This document shows, piece after piece, positions 42,938 through 52,276 of a DNA stretch of 64,000 nucleotides (position 1 is its first letter; every line of letters starts with the position of its first letter). The stretch comes from Psychrobacillus vulpis (GTDB lineage: Bacteria; Bacillota; Bacilli; Bacillales_A; Planococcaceae). Location of the stretch: positions 44,034-108,033 of the forward strand of contig NZ_VDGI01000007.1 in assembly GCF_006861825.1 (NCBI RefSeq). The letters run 5' to 3'. A program made the position numbers and the translations under genes. Below the pieces are notes generated by a model. It saw only the letters and a program-made list of their open reading frames with translations. It searched no databases and was not told the DNA's origin.

Positions 42938-44758
42938 TTATTGTGCAGAAAGCAATTGTTCTAACTCGTTTAATTTTTCTTCGAATACTCGACAGGCTTC
43001 TTCTATTGGAGCAGCTGTGTTCATGTCCACTCCAGCTTTTTTCAACACTTCGATTGGATAGTCTGAGCATCCAGCTTTTAAAAATTCATTAATATAACGT
43101 TCTACTGCTGGCTTACCTTCAGTCAGAATTTGATTGCTAAGAGCTGTTGCAGCACTTAACCCAGTAGCATATTGATACACATAATAATTGTAGTAGAAAT
43201 GTGGAATTCTCGCCCATTCTAATCCAATTTGCTCATCAATAACAATCTCATCGCCAAAGTATTTTTTATTTAAATCATAGTACACTTCTGTTAGTTTATC
43301 CGCTGTCAATGCTTCCCCATCTTGGTCTAACTGATGGATAATATGTTCAAATTCAGCAAACATCGTTTGACGGAATACAGTGCCACGGAATCCTTCTAAC
43401 CAATGATTTAATAAATATATACGCTTCTTAGGATCTTCAATTGTTTTTAATAGGTAATCATTTAGCAATGCTTCATTACATGTTGATGCCACCTCTGCGA
43501 CGAAAATTGAGTAATCACCATATACATAAGGTTGATTTGCACGAGTATAGTAACTATGAATACTATGACCAAATTCATGCGCAAGAGTAAAAAGATTATT
43601 TACGTTATCTTGCCAGTTCATCAAAATATATGGATTCGTTCCATACGTTCCAGATGAATAAGCCCCTGAACGTTTACCTTTCGTTTCTACAACATCTACC
43701 CATCGATCTTCCAAACCTTGTTTTACGATTGATACGTATTCTTCACCAAGTGGAGCAAAGCTTTTTAACATCGTTTCACATGCTTCTTCATACGTATACT
43801 CTATATCGATTTCTTTAACTAAAGGTGTATATAAATCCCACATATGAAGTTCATCTAGACCAAGGACTTTTTTACGTAATCCTACGTATTTATGAAGTAG
43901 GTGTACGTTTTTATTAACTGTTCCTACTAAATTATCATAAACACTTTCAGGTATATGATTTTGGGACATAGCTGCTTCACGAGCAGTTTTATAGTTGCGA
44001 ATTTTAGCATTCACATTATCAGCTTTTACATTACCTGTTAAAGTTGATGCAAATGTATTACGGAACTTACCGTACGTATCGTACATCGCTTTAAATGCAT
44101 CCTCACGGACTCTCCCGTCTTTACTCTCTAAAAAGCGCGAATATCTTCCGTGTGTTAATTGTACTTCGTTTCCATTTTCGTCTTTAATGGATGGAAATTC
44201 TAGATCCGCATTGTTCAACTTTCCAAATGTATCGGATGATGCACCAGCAATTTCTGAAAACTGTGCAAGTAAAGCTTCCTGTTCTTGAGGTAACACATGA
44301 GGTCGTTCCTTATTGATTTCTTTTAATAATTGACTATAAACTTTCAATTCTTGGTTATCATTTAAATAAGAAGAAATAACCGCCTCGTCAACTGATAATA
44401 TTTCTGGAACTAAAAAAGATAATTCCGTAGAAACTTTCACATAGAGTGATTTGATACGACTTTCCATCGCTTGGTATATACTGTTTGCAGTGTCTTGATC
44501 GTGACGCATATGTGCATACGTATAAAGTTTACGCAACCGACTAGTAAGTTCATCTCGATACGTTAATACTGCTAATAGAGCATTTGCACCGCTTCCAACT
44601 GTCCCTTGATAGGAAGCAGCTTTTTTAGACAGCTCCGATACTTCTTTAAATTCTTGCTCCCACGCTTCATTTGAAGAAAAAATATCTTCTAATCTCCATG
44701 TTAATTGCTCTTCTACTTCTTCTCGTGATAAAATTTTATTTTTCGCTTCTGCAGTCAA
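42938..44758 (-). CDS. pepF: Oligoendopeptidase F
   Basis: M3B family zinc oligopeptidase, cytosolic, degrading peptides of roughly 7-17 residues in characterised relatives. The zinc motif is LAHEFGHSIHS (HEFGH near residue 393) with the downstream Glu ligand in IFVAEVASTCNE. I chose TTG 44758, which has GAAGGAGAG upstream and gives 606 residues; the GTG at 44797 overlaps its own ribosome site. It lies between coiA and spxH as in B. subtilis yjbG. Confidence 0.92.
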   Translation of the reverse strand: MTAEAKNKILSREEVEEQLTWRLEDIFSSNEAWEQEFKEVSELSKKAASYQGTVGSGANALLAVLTYRDELTSRLRKLYTYAHMRHDQDTANSIYQAMESRIKSLYVKVSTELSFLVPEILSVDEAVISSYLNDNQELKVYSQLLKEINKERPHVLPQEQEALLAQFSEIAGASSDTFGKLNNADLEFPSIKDENGNEVQLTHGRYSRFLESKDGRVREDAFKAMYDTYGKFRNTFASTLTGNVKADNVNAKIRNYKTAREAAMSQNHIPESVYDNLVGTVNKNVHLLHKYVGLRKKVLGLDELHMWDLYTPLVKEIDIEYTYEEACETMLKSFAPLGEEYVSIVKQGLEDRWVDVVETKGKRSGAYSSGTYGTNPYILMNWQDNVNNLFTLAHEFGHSIHSYYTRANQPYVYGDYSIFVAEVASTCNEALLNDYLLKTIEDPKKRIYLLNHWLEGFRGTVFRQTMFAEFEHIIHQLDQDGEALTADKLTEVYYDLNKKYFGDEIVIDEQIGLEWARIPHFYYNYYVYQYATGLSAATALSNQILTEGKPAVERYINEFLKAGCSDYPIEVLKKAGVDMNTAAPIEEACRVFEEKLNELEQLLSAQ

Positions 44759-44820
44759 GATGAGCTCTCCTTCCAATTCCTTCGTAATTCGAATCACTCC
44801 TTATTTTCTCAATTTTCTAG

Positions 44821-45972
44821 TCAATTTGCAAGGAAATCAACGTAGAGTAAATGATTCATTTTAGGGATATCTATTTTACTCAATTGAATAGATGAATTAG
44901 ATTTTTCAATACATCGTTGTAATAGCTGAATATATATCTTTATAGCTTCAAACATTCTATTATTACTTCCTTTTCCAATTGGTCTATTTTGAAGAAAAGA
45001 TTCGCAATGGAAATCAGTCACTTGGTCGATTGAGACATGCATAATATTTAAATAATCGATCAATTGAATTTGCCATTCTATGGCATGTACATGAAATGCT
45101 TCCGCAAATGAAGTAGGAATTCCAATAAACAACGGGAGATTTCGAGGAAGTACTTGCCACCGATAGCATACTTGTAAAAAGGGAGATTGTATTCCTTTTC
45201 TATTGTAGATATAGATATTATTTAAATGTTTCATTCGTTGTTGTTTATAAAGTCTTAAATAAATTAGATACTCTTCAAAAGTTAAACGCTTTAATAATGC
45301 AAAAGGCCAAGATTGCTTTTCCAGTGATAAACTTTTGGATTTAACTATATATGTGTTAGTTTTAATGTGCATTAAGTTAGAAAGATAATGAAAATGTTTA
45401 GCTTGGGGACAGTAGGTAATAATTGTATTACCATAGGTGGAATGTCTACTGATGAATTGTTTTCTAAATGCAGATAGCTGCATCATTCCTATTTCTTGAG
45501 TTGGGAGCTCGTATTTAGGAGGTTTTCTAAGTATCCAAAGTGGGATTATTTGCTCGTTTTGATAACCTAACTTTCGTTTTTGAATAGTAGATACAAGTAC
45601 TGGGCTACATTGAAATTCGATTGCAAAGTTTGTTTTATCACACTGTACTAAAATATCTGGTCTTTGTTTAATTGTTGGAATGAATGGCTCCAATTGAGCT
45701 TGTACTTTCAACCGTTGAAAAAAAGAGTACAGTTGAAGCTTGCCATAGTGATGATCTTCACTTTCACCTTCCGAAAAGGATTCCGAGCAGCTGGAATTTT
45801 GCTTATGAGCAAAATGCGGGATATTAATCATTCCATTTTTCAATATAACTTCTTCCTGACATTGCATACAAAGGAAAGAGTTCTTATTTCTTAATTCCTT
45901 TAATTGCTCATTAGAATAATTGGCAGTAATAATGATTTTACCTTGTTTTGTAATAGCTGTGAGTATTACCAT
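44821..45972 (-). CDS. coiA: Competence protein CoiA-like
   Basis: CoiA family protein linked to DNA processing during transformation. An N-terminal Zn-ribbon-like region (FLCMQCQEEVILKNG; IPHFAHK with the FAHK motif) is followed by an endonuclease-like segment RPDILVQCDKTNFAIEFQCS, resembling a restriction-enzyme fold. About 380 residues, normal. Start uncertain: AGGAGG is only two bases before ATG 45972, while an ATA at 45966 has ideal eight-base spacing and gives MLTAITKQGK, the usual CoiA opening. No other com genes are in the window. Confidence 0.85.
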   Translation of the reverse strand: MVILTAITKQGKIIITANYSNEQLKELRNKNSFLCMQCQEEVILKNGMINIPHFAHKQNSSCSESFSEGESEDHHYGKLQLYSFFQRLKVQAQLEPFIPTIKQRPDILVQCDKTNFAIEFQCSPVLVSTIQKRKLGYQNEQIIPLWILRKPPKYELPTQEIGMMQLSAFRKQFISRHSTYGNTIITYCPQAKHFHYLSNLMHIKTNTYIVKSKSLSLEKQSWPFALLKRLTFEEYLIYLRLYKQQRMKHLNNIYIYNRKGIQSPFLQVCYRWQVLPRNLPLFIGIPTSFAEAFHVHAIEWQIQLIDYLNIMHVSIDQVTDFHCESFLQNRPIGKGSNNRMFEAIKIYIQLLQRCIEKSNSSIQLSKIDIPKMNHLLYVDFLAN

Positions 45973-46084
45973 CACCTCCTATTCTAAATGTACGAATATT
46001 CGCTAAAATAATCAAGTATTAATAACAAACTTAATACTAAATGCAAAAAAATCAATGAATCTTCGCATAACATTGTCCTTGTTT

Positions 46085-46300
46085 CAATTCTTAGAGGAAA
46101 AAGCCGTGAGATTCCTGCGGAAAAACGGAGCAGCAAGACCCATCACGATCGTAACGAGGGCACTGAAAAATTCTCTATAATTCAACTTTGACAGATCTGG
46201 TTGTCCGATAGTTCAATTAATAAGAAAATCGTTGAAACAGCTCCCTTTCCGCGGGCGTTGCCTCAGCCTCCTCGCTTCGAGGCCACTGAAAAACTCAAAA
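46085..46300. repeat. GC-rich dispersed repeats, truncated pieces
   Basis: Piece one (46095-46175) has GATTCCTGCGGAAAAACGGA and ends GAGGGCACTGAAAAATTC; piece two, inverted (46226-46300), has CAGCTCCCTTTCCGCGGGCG and TTGCCTCAGCCTCCTCGCTT before GGCCACTGAAAAACTC. The CACTGAAAAA junction recurs at 34402, 46157, 46286 and (inverted) 115. Confidence 0.72.
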
Positions 46301-46354
46301 TTATTATTTTTATAGGAACTATTTGCTGTATATCATCAAAGAATTTAACGCGAC

Positions 46355-46490
46355 GCATGAGACTCCTGCGGGAAAGCGAGACAGACGAGACCCCGCACGA
46401 AGCGAAGCGTAGGAGGAGGCTCGTCGCTCGCCCGCGGAAAGCGAATGCCAAAGCGCTAAATTCTCTTAGGACTATTTGATAGATAATTTA
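46355..46490 (+). repeat. GC-rich dispersed repeat, near-complete copy
   Basis: GAGACTCCTGCGGGAAAGCG, AGACAGACGAGACCCCGCAC, GAAGCGAAGCG, GGAGGCTCGTCGCTCGCCCG and the AT-rich end CTATTTGATAGATAATTTA. It is almost identical to 26148-26265 apart from a 12-bp deletion in the latter. Confidence 0.82.
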
Positions 46491-46498
46491 TATGAATG

Positions 46499-46735
46499 AC
46501 ACTTTTTCAGTGTCCTCAGCGTAGCAAGGAGGCTTGGCGATTCGTCCTCGGAAAGCGAGTAGCTTTTTCCGGACTCATTTAGTCTTCGTTCTATTTATAT
46601 AAAAAAGAGGTAAACAACTCTAACTAATCACGTTCATTTTGGCTGCTTTTTGGACATCTCGGATAGCACTCCTAGAATCTATACGAAGGAGAAAGCTGCG
46701 AGACTCCTGCGGAAAGCGAGTGTCTATTACCGGAC
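46499..46735. repeat. GC-rich dispersed repeats, short pieces
   Basis: 46499-46575 begins ACACTTTTTCAGTGTCC and contains AGCGTAGCAAGGAGGCTTGG and CGTCCTCGGAAAGCGAG; 46684-46735 contains GCTGCGAGACTCCTGCGGAA. With the preceding entries these fill the gap 45976-46765, in which no gene is seen. Confidence 0.65.
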
Positions 46736-46768
46736 TAAAATAATCCTATTTATATTTTAGAAGAAAAA

Positions 46769-46837
46769 AGACTGTAGGCACACTCGATTTTATCGAGTTT
46801 GTCGACAGTCTGAAACCTTCTTTTCACAGAAGGTTTA
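46769..46837 (-). terminator. Double hairpin after mecA
   Basis: AAACCTTCT/AGAAGGTTT (46813-46821, 46828-46836) overlaps the mecA stop; a second stem AGACTGT/ACAGTCT with inner ACTCGAT/ATCGAGT (46769-46811) ends in a T-run on the minus strand. Confidence 0.8.
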
Positions 46838-47503
46838 AAAGAATTTATTGAGTTCCTTGAATACATCGTTTGTTATTATTTCTTTTCCGTATTCTTGAAT
46901 AATATGAATAGTCGTTGATGTACGACTAGCAAATTCTGAAATTACACTTAATGTATCTAGGATTGATATTATTTCGTTCACTTCTAAGTTGAAATGGACA
47001 TGCAAATAGTACTTCTCCTCATAATGATACAAAGATGTTTGTAAAATCGTCGTATTTAATTTTTTTGCAAGTGGAAGTAAATCATCAAAGTGGTCAAATA
47101 CAAATGTATACTCTAATGGTAATTCCTCCATATCATCTAGATAGCTTGGAAAATCTTCAAATTCATGTGGTCCTATAGAACTCGTAGCCCCATTTTTAAA
47201 AATTTTGTTTGAATGGTCTTCTATTTCAAAACTTGACTCTGACCGATCATCGCCTTTTGTCATTTCCGTTCGAGTGACAATCACTTCCAAACCTTTTTCC
47301 ATCGCATGAACTTGTATCCACAACGGTCCATCTAAATCGTCAAAATGGTCATCATCATGAACCTCATCCATCATCTCCCAAAAAAGCTGCTCGCTCTTAT
47401 CTTTGTTAAACCAAATTTCATCTCGGCTGAAGCCTCTTTCTTCAATGTCGATGTATGAAATGTATACTTTGAAAGTGTTATCATTGATACGCTCGATATC
47501 CAT
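46835..47503 (-). CDS. mecA: Adaptor protein MecA
   Basis: 222-residue ClpC adaptor that delivers substrates such as ComK to ClpCP and restrains competence. The N-terminal substrate-binding domain opens MDIERINDNTFKVYISYIDI with EERGFSRDEIWFNKDKSEQLFW; an acidic linker follows, and the C-terminal ClpC-binding domain spans about 130-222 (YTFVFDHFDDLLPLAKKL). Length matches B. subtilis MecA (218). It starts at ATG 47503 with AAAGGAGATG upstream. Own terminator; between coiA and spx as in B. subtilis. Confidence 0.95.
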   Translation of the reverse strand: MDIERINDNTFKVYISYIDIEERGFSRDEIWFNKDKSEQLFWEMMDEVHDDDHFDDLDGPLWIQVHAMEKGLEVIVTRTEMTKGDDRSESSFEIEDHSNKIFKNGATSSIGPHEFEDFPSYLDDMEELPLEYTFVFDHFDDLLPLAKKLNTTILQTSLYHYEEKYYLHVHFNLEVNEIISILDTLSVISEFASRTSTTIHIIQEYGKEIITNDVFKELNKFF

Positions 47504-47670
47504 TTAACACATCTCCTTTCGCTTCCTACCGTTTCATATAGTGCAATGTCTACTACTATTGTATGTTGTTTAATAAAAAAAGAAAAGGATTCGTGCTTAT
47601 CTTTTCGGAATAATAACGACCAGACTATAAGCATTTTAAGAAAATTTAAGTAACTATGCAAGTAATAAAA

Positions 47671-47719
47671 TAAGAGCTGAATGTTTTTCAAAAATTTCTT
47701 TGAAAACAATCAGCTCTTA
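47671..47719 (-). terminator. Terminator after spx
   Basis: TAAGAGCTGATTGTTTTC pairs with its complement through TTTTTCATTCAGCTCTTA-type arms around a loop; TTTTATTAC follows on the minus strand. Confidence 0.8.
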
Positions 47720-47724
47720 ATGTA

Positions 47725-48120
47725 TTAGTTAACCATACGTTGTGCTTCGAGTAGCTGATAAGCACGTACTTTTCTTGGTAAAAATCTTCGAATTTCATCT
47801 TCGTTATATCCAACTTGTAGACGTTTTTCATCCAAAATAATTGGTCGTCGTAATAATCCAGGATACTCTTGGATTAGCTCATATAGTCGTTGAAGTGGTA
47901 AGCTCTCCACATCAACATTTAATTTTTGAAAAATTTTCGAACGAGTGGAGATGATTTCGTCTGTACCGTCTTCTGTCATTCGTAATATTTCTTTTATTTC
48001 ACTAATGCTCAGCGGTTCTGAAAAAATATTTCGTTCTGTATATGGAATATCATGCTCTTCCAACCATGCTTTTGCTTTTCTACAAGAAGTACAGCTTGGT
48101 GAAGTAAATAGTGTGACCAT
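47725..48120 (-). CDS. spx: Transcriptional regulator Spx
   Basis: 131-residue ArsC-like protein that binds the RNA polymerase alpha C-terminal domain and activates thiol-stress genes on oxidation of its CxxC (Cys10, Cys13 in [11 protein letters not shown]). It is almost identical to B. subtilis Spx through [20 protein letters not shown] and [13 protein letters not shown]. The ATG at 48120 is the conserved start; the upstream GTG and TTG are in frame. Its stability would depend on ClpXP with SpxH, encoded at 41671. Confidence 0.97.
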   Translation of the reverse strand: MVTLFTSPSCTSCRKAKAWLEEHDIPYTERNIFSEPLSISEIKEILRMTEDGTDEIISTRSKIFQKLNVDVESLPLQRLYELIQEYPGLLRRPIILDEKRLQVGYNEDEIRRFLPRKVRAYQLLEAQRMVN

Positions 48121-48590
48121 CAATAAAAACACTCCCTCTCAATTGGTTGTTGTGTTATATGAAGTAGATTATAATTAGTTTAATGTAATACTTTACTTTT
48201 TAAGTATACACCAATTTTTAGTTAATTAAAATATGTTTAGAAGAAAAAATTTACTATTTGATGAATCTGACACAATTTCGTTGAATATACAAGTAAGCTT
48301 ATAGTATGTACCTAAAAATTATATACACTATTTTTATACCCATCTCTTTTCTATTTTAAACATCTAATACAAAAAATAAATTTACTATTCTCAATTAGTA
48401 AGTACAAATTGAAAATGGCTGTTATACTAAATAATACGTTTTTCATGAAATAAGGTTTCAAAAATAATAAAAAAATTGCTGACTAATCATTTCTAGAGTG
48501 TTTTGGAATGTACAAATGCATCAACATTACTTTGGAAATCCTTGTGAAACGGATGTTTTGTCCGGCACCATCCATACAATTATCGAAAAG

Positions 48591-48625
48591 ATGGTAGGGA
48601 CGTGACTAAGTCAAGTCCCTACCAT
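48591..48625. other. Long palindrome without T-tract
   Basis: ATGGTAGGGAC (48591-48601) pairs with GTCCCTACCAT (48615-48625), and inside it TGAC pairs with GTCA, leaving one mismatch and a TAA centre. It resembles the hairpin at 34215-34254 in size and setting. Confidence 0.65.
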
Positions 48626-48649
48626 TCAAAAATCCTAATGAAGGTGTTG

Positions 48650-48800
48650 AAGTCGTCCTGTACAAAGCAATCCGAAAACGCCAAGGAAAAAAAGTAGTGG
48701 AACTGATACTTTCTTTTGCGTCGAGCTTACGCATGAGTAAACGGTCTTCTGCGACGAGCTTGCGCAGGGACAACAGCTGTTATCGTTTAATCTTAGAATC
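48650..48800. repeat. Repeat remnant shared with 34700-34780
   Basis: CCTGTACAAAGCAATCCGAA and the following AACGCCAAGGAA match CCTGTCCAAAGCATACCGAA and AACACCGAAGAA at 34711-34744. Then GCGACGAGCTTGCGC repeats a module of 11818-11995 in inverse. The rest of the 48121-48941 gap (48140-48480) is AT-rich with no feature. Confidence 0.6.
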
Positions 48801-48839
48801 GTTTGTAGGGTGTACAGTTTTTATAATTTTAAAACATAA

Positions 48840-48872
48840 AAAAGACATAAGATTTTATATCTTATGTCTTTT
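48840..48872 (-). terminator. Terminator after the putative glycosidase gene
   Basis: Perfect 14-bp stem AAAAGACATAAGAT / ATCTTATGTCTTTT around TTTAT, T-run on the minus strand. Confidence 0.82.
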
Positions 48873-48941
48873 AGCTATACTTGTATACTAAAAAATGTCC
48901 TACTTTCTTGCATGGCTTGTCTTAGAAGAAATATCTATAAC

Positions 48942-50150
48942 TTAAGGTGTATAGTCCACGCCTGCAGAATACTTGTTACCTGCATTCCATAGTAAATATT
49001 CCATTATACCTGCTTCGTTTAATGCTTTTATTTGTGCTTCTACTTCTTCTTTACCATATGTTTGATAGTTTCCTGCTCCAAGGTAGGATGCTGTGAAGTC
49101 TTGAATCCATGGTCGTGAAACCGGCCGATTTTTAAGCTCACCTAGCTTAGCATTTTCAACTTTTGCATATTCTTGAACTAGACGGTATGGTTCTAAATCA
49201 GGCTTAGCAATACCAAAATAAGAAGTCCAATGACTTGGATATATCATAGAAGAAATAACGTCAACATTTTCAGATATCTTTGAAAAGTTTTGTCCAATAC
49301 CAGGAGCCTCTGGTAATGTAGCTGAATAACCAAAAATATCAACGGATACTTGAACTCCATATGGTTTTAATTTCTCTCTAGCATAAGCAACAAAGTCTGT
49401 AACAGCTTCTACACGTCGTTGCACAGAGTCAAGCTCGGAATTTTCGTATTTCCCCATAGAGTATTTTAAAGTGCCATCTCTTTTCTCAAATCCTTCTGGG
49501 AAACGAACATAGTCAAATTGAATCTCTTTAAAGCCCATCTTTGCTGCTTCAATTGCAATTTCTACATTATGATCCCAAACCTCTTGCATAAACGGATTAA
49601 CAAACGCTTCGCCACGTCTATTTTTCCATACAGAAGTTCCTTCTACAAACGACAATTCTGGCTTTCGTTCTGCAAGCTCTGTATCTTTAAATACAACGAT
49701 ACGAGCAATTGGATAAATTTGTTTTTCTGCCATCACTTCAAGTACTGCACGTGGATTTTTTATGTATGGTTTTCCAATGTCATACTTTGCAAGAGTTGAA
49801 TCCTCTTTCGGTATATATGTTAAGTTACCAAAATCATCTTTTATATCGATGACCATTGCATTTAACTCTGTTGAATCCATTAATTTTAATAAATCATTAA
49901 ACCTGGATCCCCCCGCAGAATGACCTGTTACATATACGCCTCTTACTGCATCTGGATATTCAAAAGTTAGTCCCGAGTCGTATATGAATAATTTAGAGGA
50001 CGAAATGATAGATTCATCGATTGACTCAAAACTATATTCTTTCGATGAAAAGTTCTTAGAGAACAAATTTACTTCAGCGGAAGCAGAAGTAGGAATCGAT
50101 ATGGATGTAGCTATGCTAAATGCAGCAAACCATTTAAGTGAATTCTTCAT
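48942..50150 (-). CDS. Putative secreted glycoside hydrolase (DUF4015)
   Basis: 402 residues with a Sec signal peptide (KWFAAFSIATSISIPTSASA) and a TIM-barrel-like DUF4015 domain: RGVYVTGHSAGG, LNAMVIDIKDDFGNLTY, IQFDYVRFPEGFE and VSVDIFGYSA. Family members are presumed glycosidases of the GH superfamily; the substrate is unknown, though spore or cell-wall glycans are often suggested. It starts at ATG 50150 behind GAAAGGACG. It is monocistronic with its own terminator. Confidence 0.83.
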   Translation of the reverse strand: MKNSLKWFAAFSIATSISIPTSASAEVNLFSKNFSSKEYSFESIDESIISSSKLFIYDSGLTFEYPDAVRGVYVTGHSAGGSRFNDLLKLMDSTELNAMVIDIKDDFGNLTYIPKEDSTLAKYDIGKPYIKNPRAVLEVMAEKQIYPIARIVVFKDTELAERKPELSFVEGTSVWKNRRGEAFVNPFMQEVWDHNVEIAIEAAKMGFKEIQFDYVRFPEGFEKRDGTLKYSMGKYENSELDSVQRRVEAVTDFVAYAREKLKPYGVQVSVDIFGYSATLPEAPGIGQNFSKISENVDVISSMIYPSHWTSYFGIAKPDLEPYRLVQEYAKVENAKLGELKNRPVSRPWIQDFTASYLGAGNYQTYGKEEVEAQIKALNEAGIMEYLLWNAGNKYSAGVDYTP

Positions 50151-50221
50151 AATAGTTCGTCCTTTCTACTTTTCTTCATTCTATCAATTGTGTCATATGA
50201 AAGAAAGGGTAATTCGACTAA

Positions 50222-50256
50222 AAAAAGGTCATTCTAAGAAGAATGACCATATTTTT
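50222..50256 (-). terminator. Terminator of the opp operon
   Basis: GGTCATTCT pairs with AGAATGACC around a 2-3 nt loop, followed by TTTTTTAG on the minus strand; it ends at the oppF stop. Confidence 0.8.
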
Positions 50257-51196
50257 AGACACGAGCACTAGAAACTGCTTTCAGTGCTACATATTCTTTT
50301 TCTGAGCAATAAACAAAGTGTCCAGGAGTAATTTCACGCATAGTTACTTCTTCCCCGTCCTGGTAATTATGAACAGAAGGATCATAAGATTTACGAACAC
50401 GAGTACGTTCATAATTTGGATCTGGAAGCGGAATTGCAGATAATAACGACTGCGTATAAGGATGTAATGGATTGTTGTATAAATCTTCAGCAGGAGCAAG
50501 CTCTACAAGCTTACCAAAATACATTACACCAATTCGGTCAGAAATGTATTTCACCATTGATAAATCATGGGCAATGAATAAATACGTTAGTCCTTTTTCC
50601 TTTTGTAATTCCTTTAACAAGTTTACTACTTGAGCTTGAATAGAAACGTCCAAAGCTGAGATTGGCTCATCAGCAATGATAAATTCAGGATTTACTGCAA
50701 GTGCTCTAGCAATTCCCAAACGCTGACGCTGACCACCAGAAAATTCATGAGCATATCGATCCGCATGTTCACGATTCAAACCAACTGTCTCTAATAGTTC
50801 TACAACTCGCTCTTTACGTTCTTTAGGATTTTTCACTAGTCCGTGAATATCTAATCCTTCTGCAATGATATCTAACACTTTCATACGCGGATTAAGAGAT
50901 GCATATGGATCTTGGAAAATCATTTGCATTTTTTGGTTAAATGTTTTCAAATCTTTTTTAGATTTTTTATCATGAACATTTACACCATCATAGATAACTT
51001 CACCATCAGTAGCATCATATAGGCGGATAATCGTACGGCCAGTTGTTGATTTACCACATCCAGACTCTCCAACAAGTCCTAATGTTTCACCTTTATAAAT
51101 GTCAAAGCTTACATCATCTACTGCACGAACTTCGTTTGGCTTACCTTGATTGAAATATTGCTTCAAATTTTTAATTTCTAGTAATTTTTCAGCCAT
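50255..51196 (-). CDS. oppF: Oligopeptide ABC transporter ATPase OppF
   Basis: 313-residue ATPase of the Opp importer. Walker A GESGCGKST, signature FSGGQRQR, Walker B FIIADEP and the switch His in IAHDLS, plus the C-terminal oligopeptide-transporter domain (NPLHPYTQSLLSAIPLPDP) with one Cys. Last gene of the operon; ATG 51196 shares one base with the oppD stop and has GGAGG inside oppD. In B. subtilis Opp imports Phr signalling peptides and feeds sporulation and competence. Confidence 0.95.
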   Translation of the reverse strand: MAEKLLEIKNLKQYFNQGKPNEVRAVDDVSFDIYKGETLGLVGESGCGKSTTGRTIIRLYDATDGEVIYDGVNVHDKKSKKDLKTFNQKMQMIFQDPYASLNPRMKVLDIIAEGLDIHGLVKNPKERKERVVELLETVGLNREHADRYAHEFSGGQRQRLGIARALAVNPEFIIADEPISALDVSIQAQVVNLLKELQKEKGLTYLFIAHDLSMVKYISDRIGVMYFGKLVELAPAEDLYNNPLHPYTQSLLSAIPLPDPNYERTRVRKSYDPSVHNYQDGEEVTMREITPGHFVYCSEKEYVALKAVSSARV

Positions 51197-52260
51197 TAGT
51201 AAGCACCTCCTTCAGTTCCTTCATAATATCTACTTCCTGGATACTTTTTCATTCGCTCAACAATCGCAACCGGAGGTTCTACTTGTGGAGCATTTGGATG
51301 TAATAACCAAGTTGCTGCATAATGCGTATCACTTATTTTAAAGAAAGGTGGTGCTTCCTCTAAATCGATTTTTAATGCATAATCACTACGCAGTGCAAAT
51401 GCATCTCCTTTTGGAGGATGCAATAAATCCGGTGGAGTACCTGGAATTGCATATAGTTTTTCTTCCGCTGTATCTAATGACGGCATTGAACTTAATAATC
51501 CCCAAGTATATGGATGTTGTGGATTATAGAAAATTTCATCTACAGTACCTATCTCTACAATACGCCCTCCATACATTACTGCTACTCTGTCAGCAACGTT
51601 TGCAACTACACCTAAATCATGAGTAATAAAGATAATTGAAGTATCAATTTTTTTCTGTAAATCCTTCATTAACTCTAAAATTTGTGCTTGAATCGTTACA
51701 TCTAGTGCAGTTGTTGGCTCATCCGCAATTAGAATTTGTGGATTACAAGCTAGTGCGATTGCAATAACGATACGTTGACGTTGTCCACCAGAGAACTGAT
51801 GCGGATATTGCTTCATACGCGCTTCTGGTTTCGGCATTCCAACTAAACGTAATAAATCGATCGACACTTTACGTGCTTCTGATTTACTAACTTTTCGGTG
51901 CTTTAATATAGGCTCCATAATTTGTTTACCTATTGGCATTGTTGGATTTAAAGAAGTCATTGGATCTTGGAAAATCATCGATATATCTTTCCCACGAATC
52001 TTCTGCATTTCTTTATCCGTTAATTTCGTTAAATCTTTTCCATTGAAAAGAATTTCACCATTTTTAAACTCTGAACTATGCTCAGGTAATAATCGCATAA
52101 TAGACTTTGTCGTAACAGACTTACCAGAACCAGACTCTCCAACTATTGCAAGGGTTTCTCCTTTTAACAAGTCAAAATTAACGCCGCGAATAGCTTTAAC
52201 TTCTCCTGCAAATGTATGGAAGGAAAGCTCTAGGTCTTTAACTTCTAATATTTTTTCCAT
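51196..52260 (-). CDS. oppD: Oligopeptide ABC transporter ATPase OppD
   Basis: 354-residue ATPase partner of OppF: Walker A GESGSGKSV, signature FSGGQRQR, Walker B ILIADEPTTALD, switch His in ITHDLG. The C-terminal extension after NPQHPYTWGLLSSMPSLD contains LLHPPKGDAFALRSDYALKI as in B. subtilis OppD and lacks the four-Cys cluster seen in many relatives. ATG 52260 is preceded by GGAGG. Confidence 0.95.
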   Translation of the reverse strand: MEKILEVKDLELSFHTFAGEVKAIRGVNFDLLKGETLAIVGESGSGKSVTTKSIMRLLPEHSSEFKNGEILFNGKDLTKLTDKEMQKIRGKDISMIFQDPMTSLNPTMPIGKQIMEPILKHRKVSKSEARKVSIDLLRLVGMPKPEARMKQYPHQFSGGQRQRIVIAIALACNPQILIADEPTTALDVTIQAQILELMKDLQKKIDTSIIFITHDLGVVANVADRVAVMYGGRIVEIGTVDEIFYNPQHPYTWGLLSSMPSLDTAEEKLYAIPGTPPDLLHPPKGDAFALRSDYALKIDLEEAPPFFKISDTHYAATWLLHPNAPQVEPPVAIVERMKKYPGSRYYEGTEGGAY

Positions 52261-52276
52261 CTTCGCTTTCCTCCTA

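Noticed and set aside
46201-46479. 92-codon frame
   Set aside because: Same reason: spans two unrelated repeat pieces and has no ribosome site.
48697-48891. 64-codon plus-strand frame
   Set aside because: It covers a repeat remnant and the terminator of the opposite gene.
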